A DNA stretch of 9,150 bases from Methanosphaera sp. GTDB lineage: Archaea > Methanobacteriota > Methanobacteria > Methanobacteriales > Methanobacteriaceae. Below the pieces are notes generated by a model that saw only the letters and a list, made by a program, of their open reading frames with translations, did no database searches and was not told the DNA's origin. Where the stretch lies: assembly GCA_021199865.1 (NCBI GenBank), contig JAJQHG010000093.1, positions 1-9,150 of the forward strand. The letters are read 5' to 3'. A program made the translations under genes and the position numbers. Positions 9,077 to 9,150 of this stretch are shown piece by piece. The stretch's first letter is position 1. Each line of letters begins with the position of its first letter.

Positions 9077-9150
9077 GTGGAAAAATCAAAATAAAGAATA
9101 ATAATGTTTAATTTATATAAATAGAAACGATTAATATTGTTAAATAGCAA
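9077..9150 (+). promoter_or_regulatory. leuA 3' flank with TATA-like palindrome
   Basis: These 74 bases to the window edge hold no gene. They contain TTTATATAAA (9112-9121), a perfect match to the archaeal TATA core and itself palindromic, so it could drive a gene beyond the edge. No clear run of T follows the leuA stop codon on the plus strand, so leuA may be cotranscribed onward or its terminator lies outside the window. Confidence 0.35.

Overview
The window is AT-rich DNA from an archaeon, most likely a gut-type methanogen of the order Methanobacteriales, and Methanosphaera or Methanobrevibacter would fit. The main evidence is a complete large subunit of DNA polymerase D, which is an archaeal enzyme. 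Supporting signs are TATA-like promoters, Shine-Dalgarno leaders of the AGGAG(G)TGA type, oligo-T terminators and the strong A/T bias at third codon positions. Genus level is inference; no rRNA gene is present to settle it.

Layout. Positions 1-53 are an unbroken run of C and probably an assembly or sequencing artefact at a contig edge. Three genes then lie on the minus strand, which in transcription order are mtaD/dadD-like (7413-6133), polC (5940-2593) and nrdD (2386-71). The gaps between them are 192 and 206 bp, and each holds its own T-rich terminator and candidate TATA boxes, so they look like separate transcription units rather than an operon. A 163-bp divergent promoter region (7414-7576) separates mtaD from the only plus-strand gene, leuA (7577-9076). 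The last 74 bases carry a TATA-like palindrome and no gene.

Functions. NrdD is the oxygen-sensitive class III ribonucleotide reductase that makes dNTPs. PolC (DP2) is the catalytic subunit of the replicative polymerase that uses them. The deaminase clears 5'-deoxyadenosine, methylthioadenosine and S-adenosylhomocysteine, by-products of SAM chemistry that include the radical-SAM reaction activating NrdD. LeuA performs the first committed step of leucine synthesis. All four genes appear intact, with key catalytic residues present.

I found no mobile element, CRISPR array, tRNA, rRNA or defence-like cassette, and no clear sign of a new system. The points worth a second look are regulatory (a perfect palindrome in the divergent promoter, a triple repeat upstream of polC, a hairpin overlapping the mtaD stop) or concern protein detail (a tandem ATP-cone in NrdD, a Ser inside the PolD catalytic motif).
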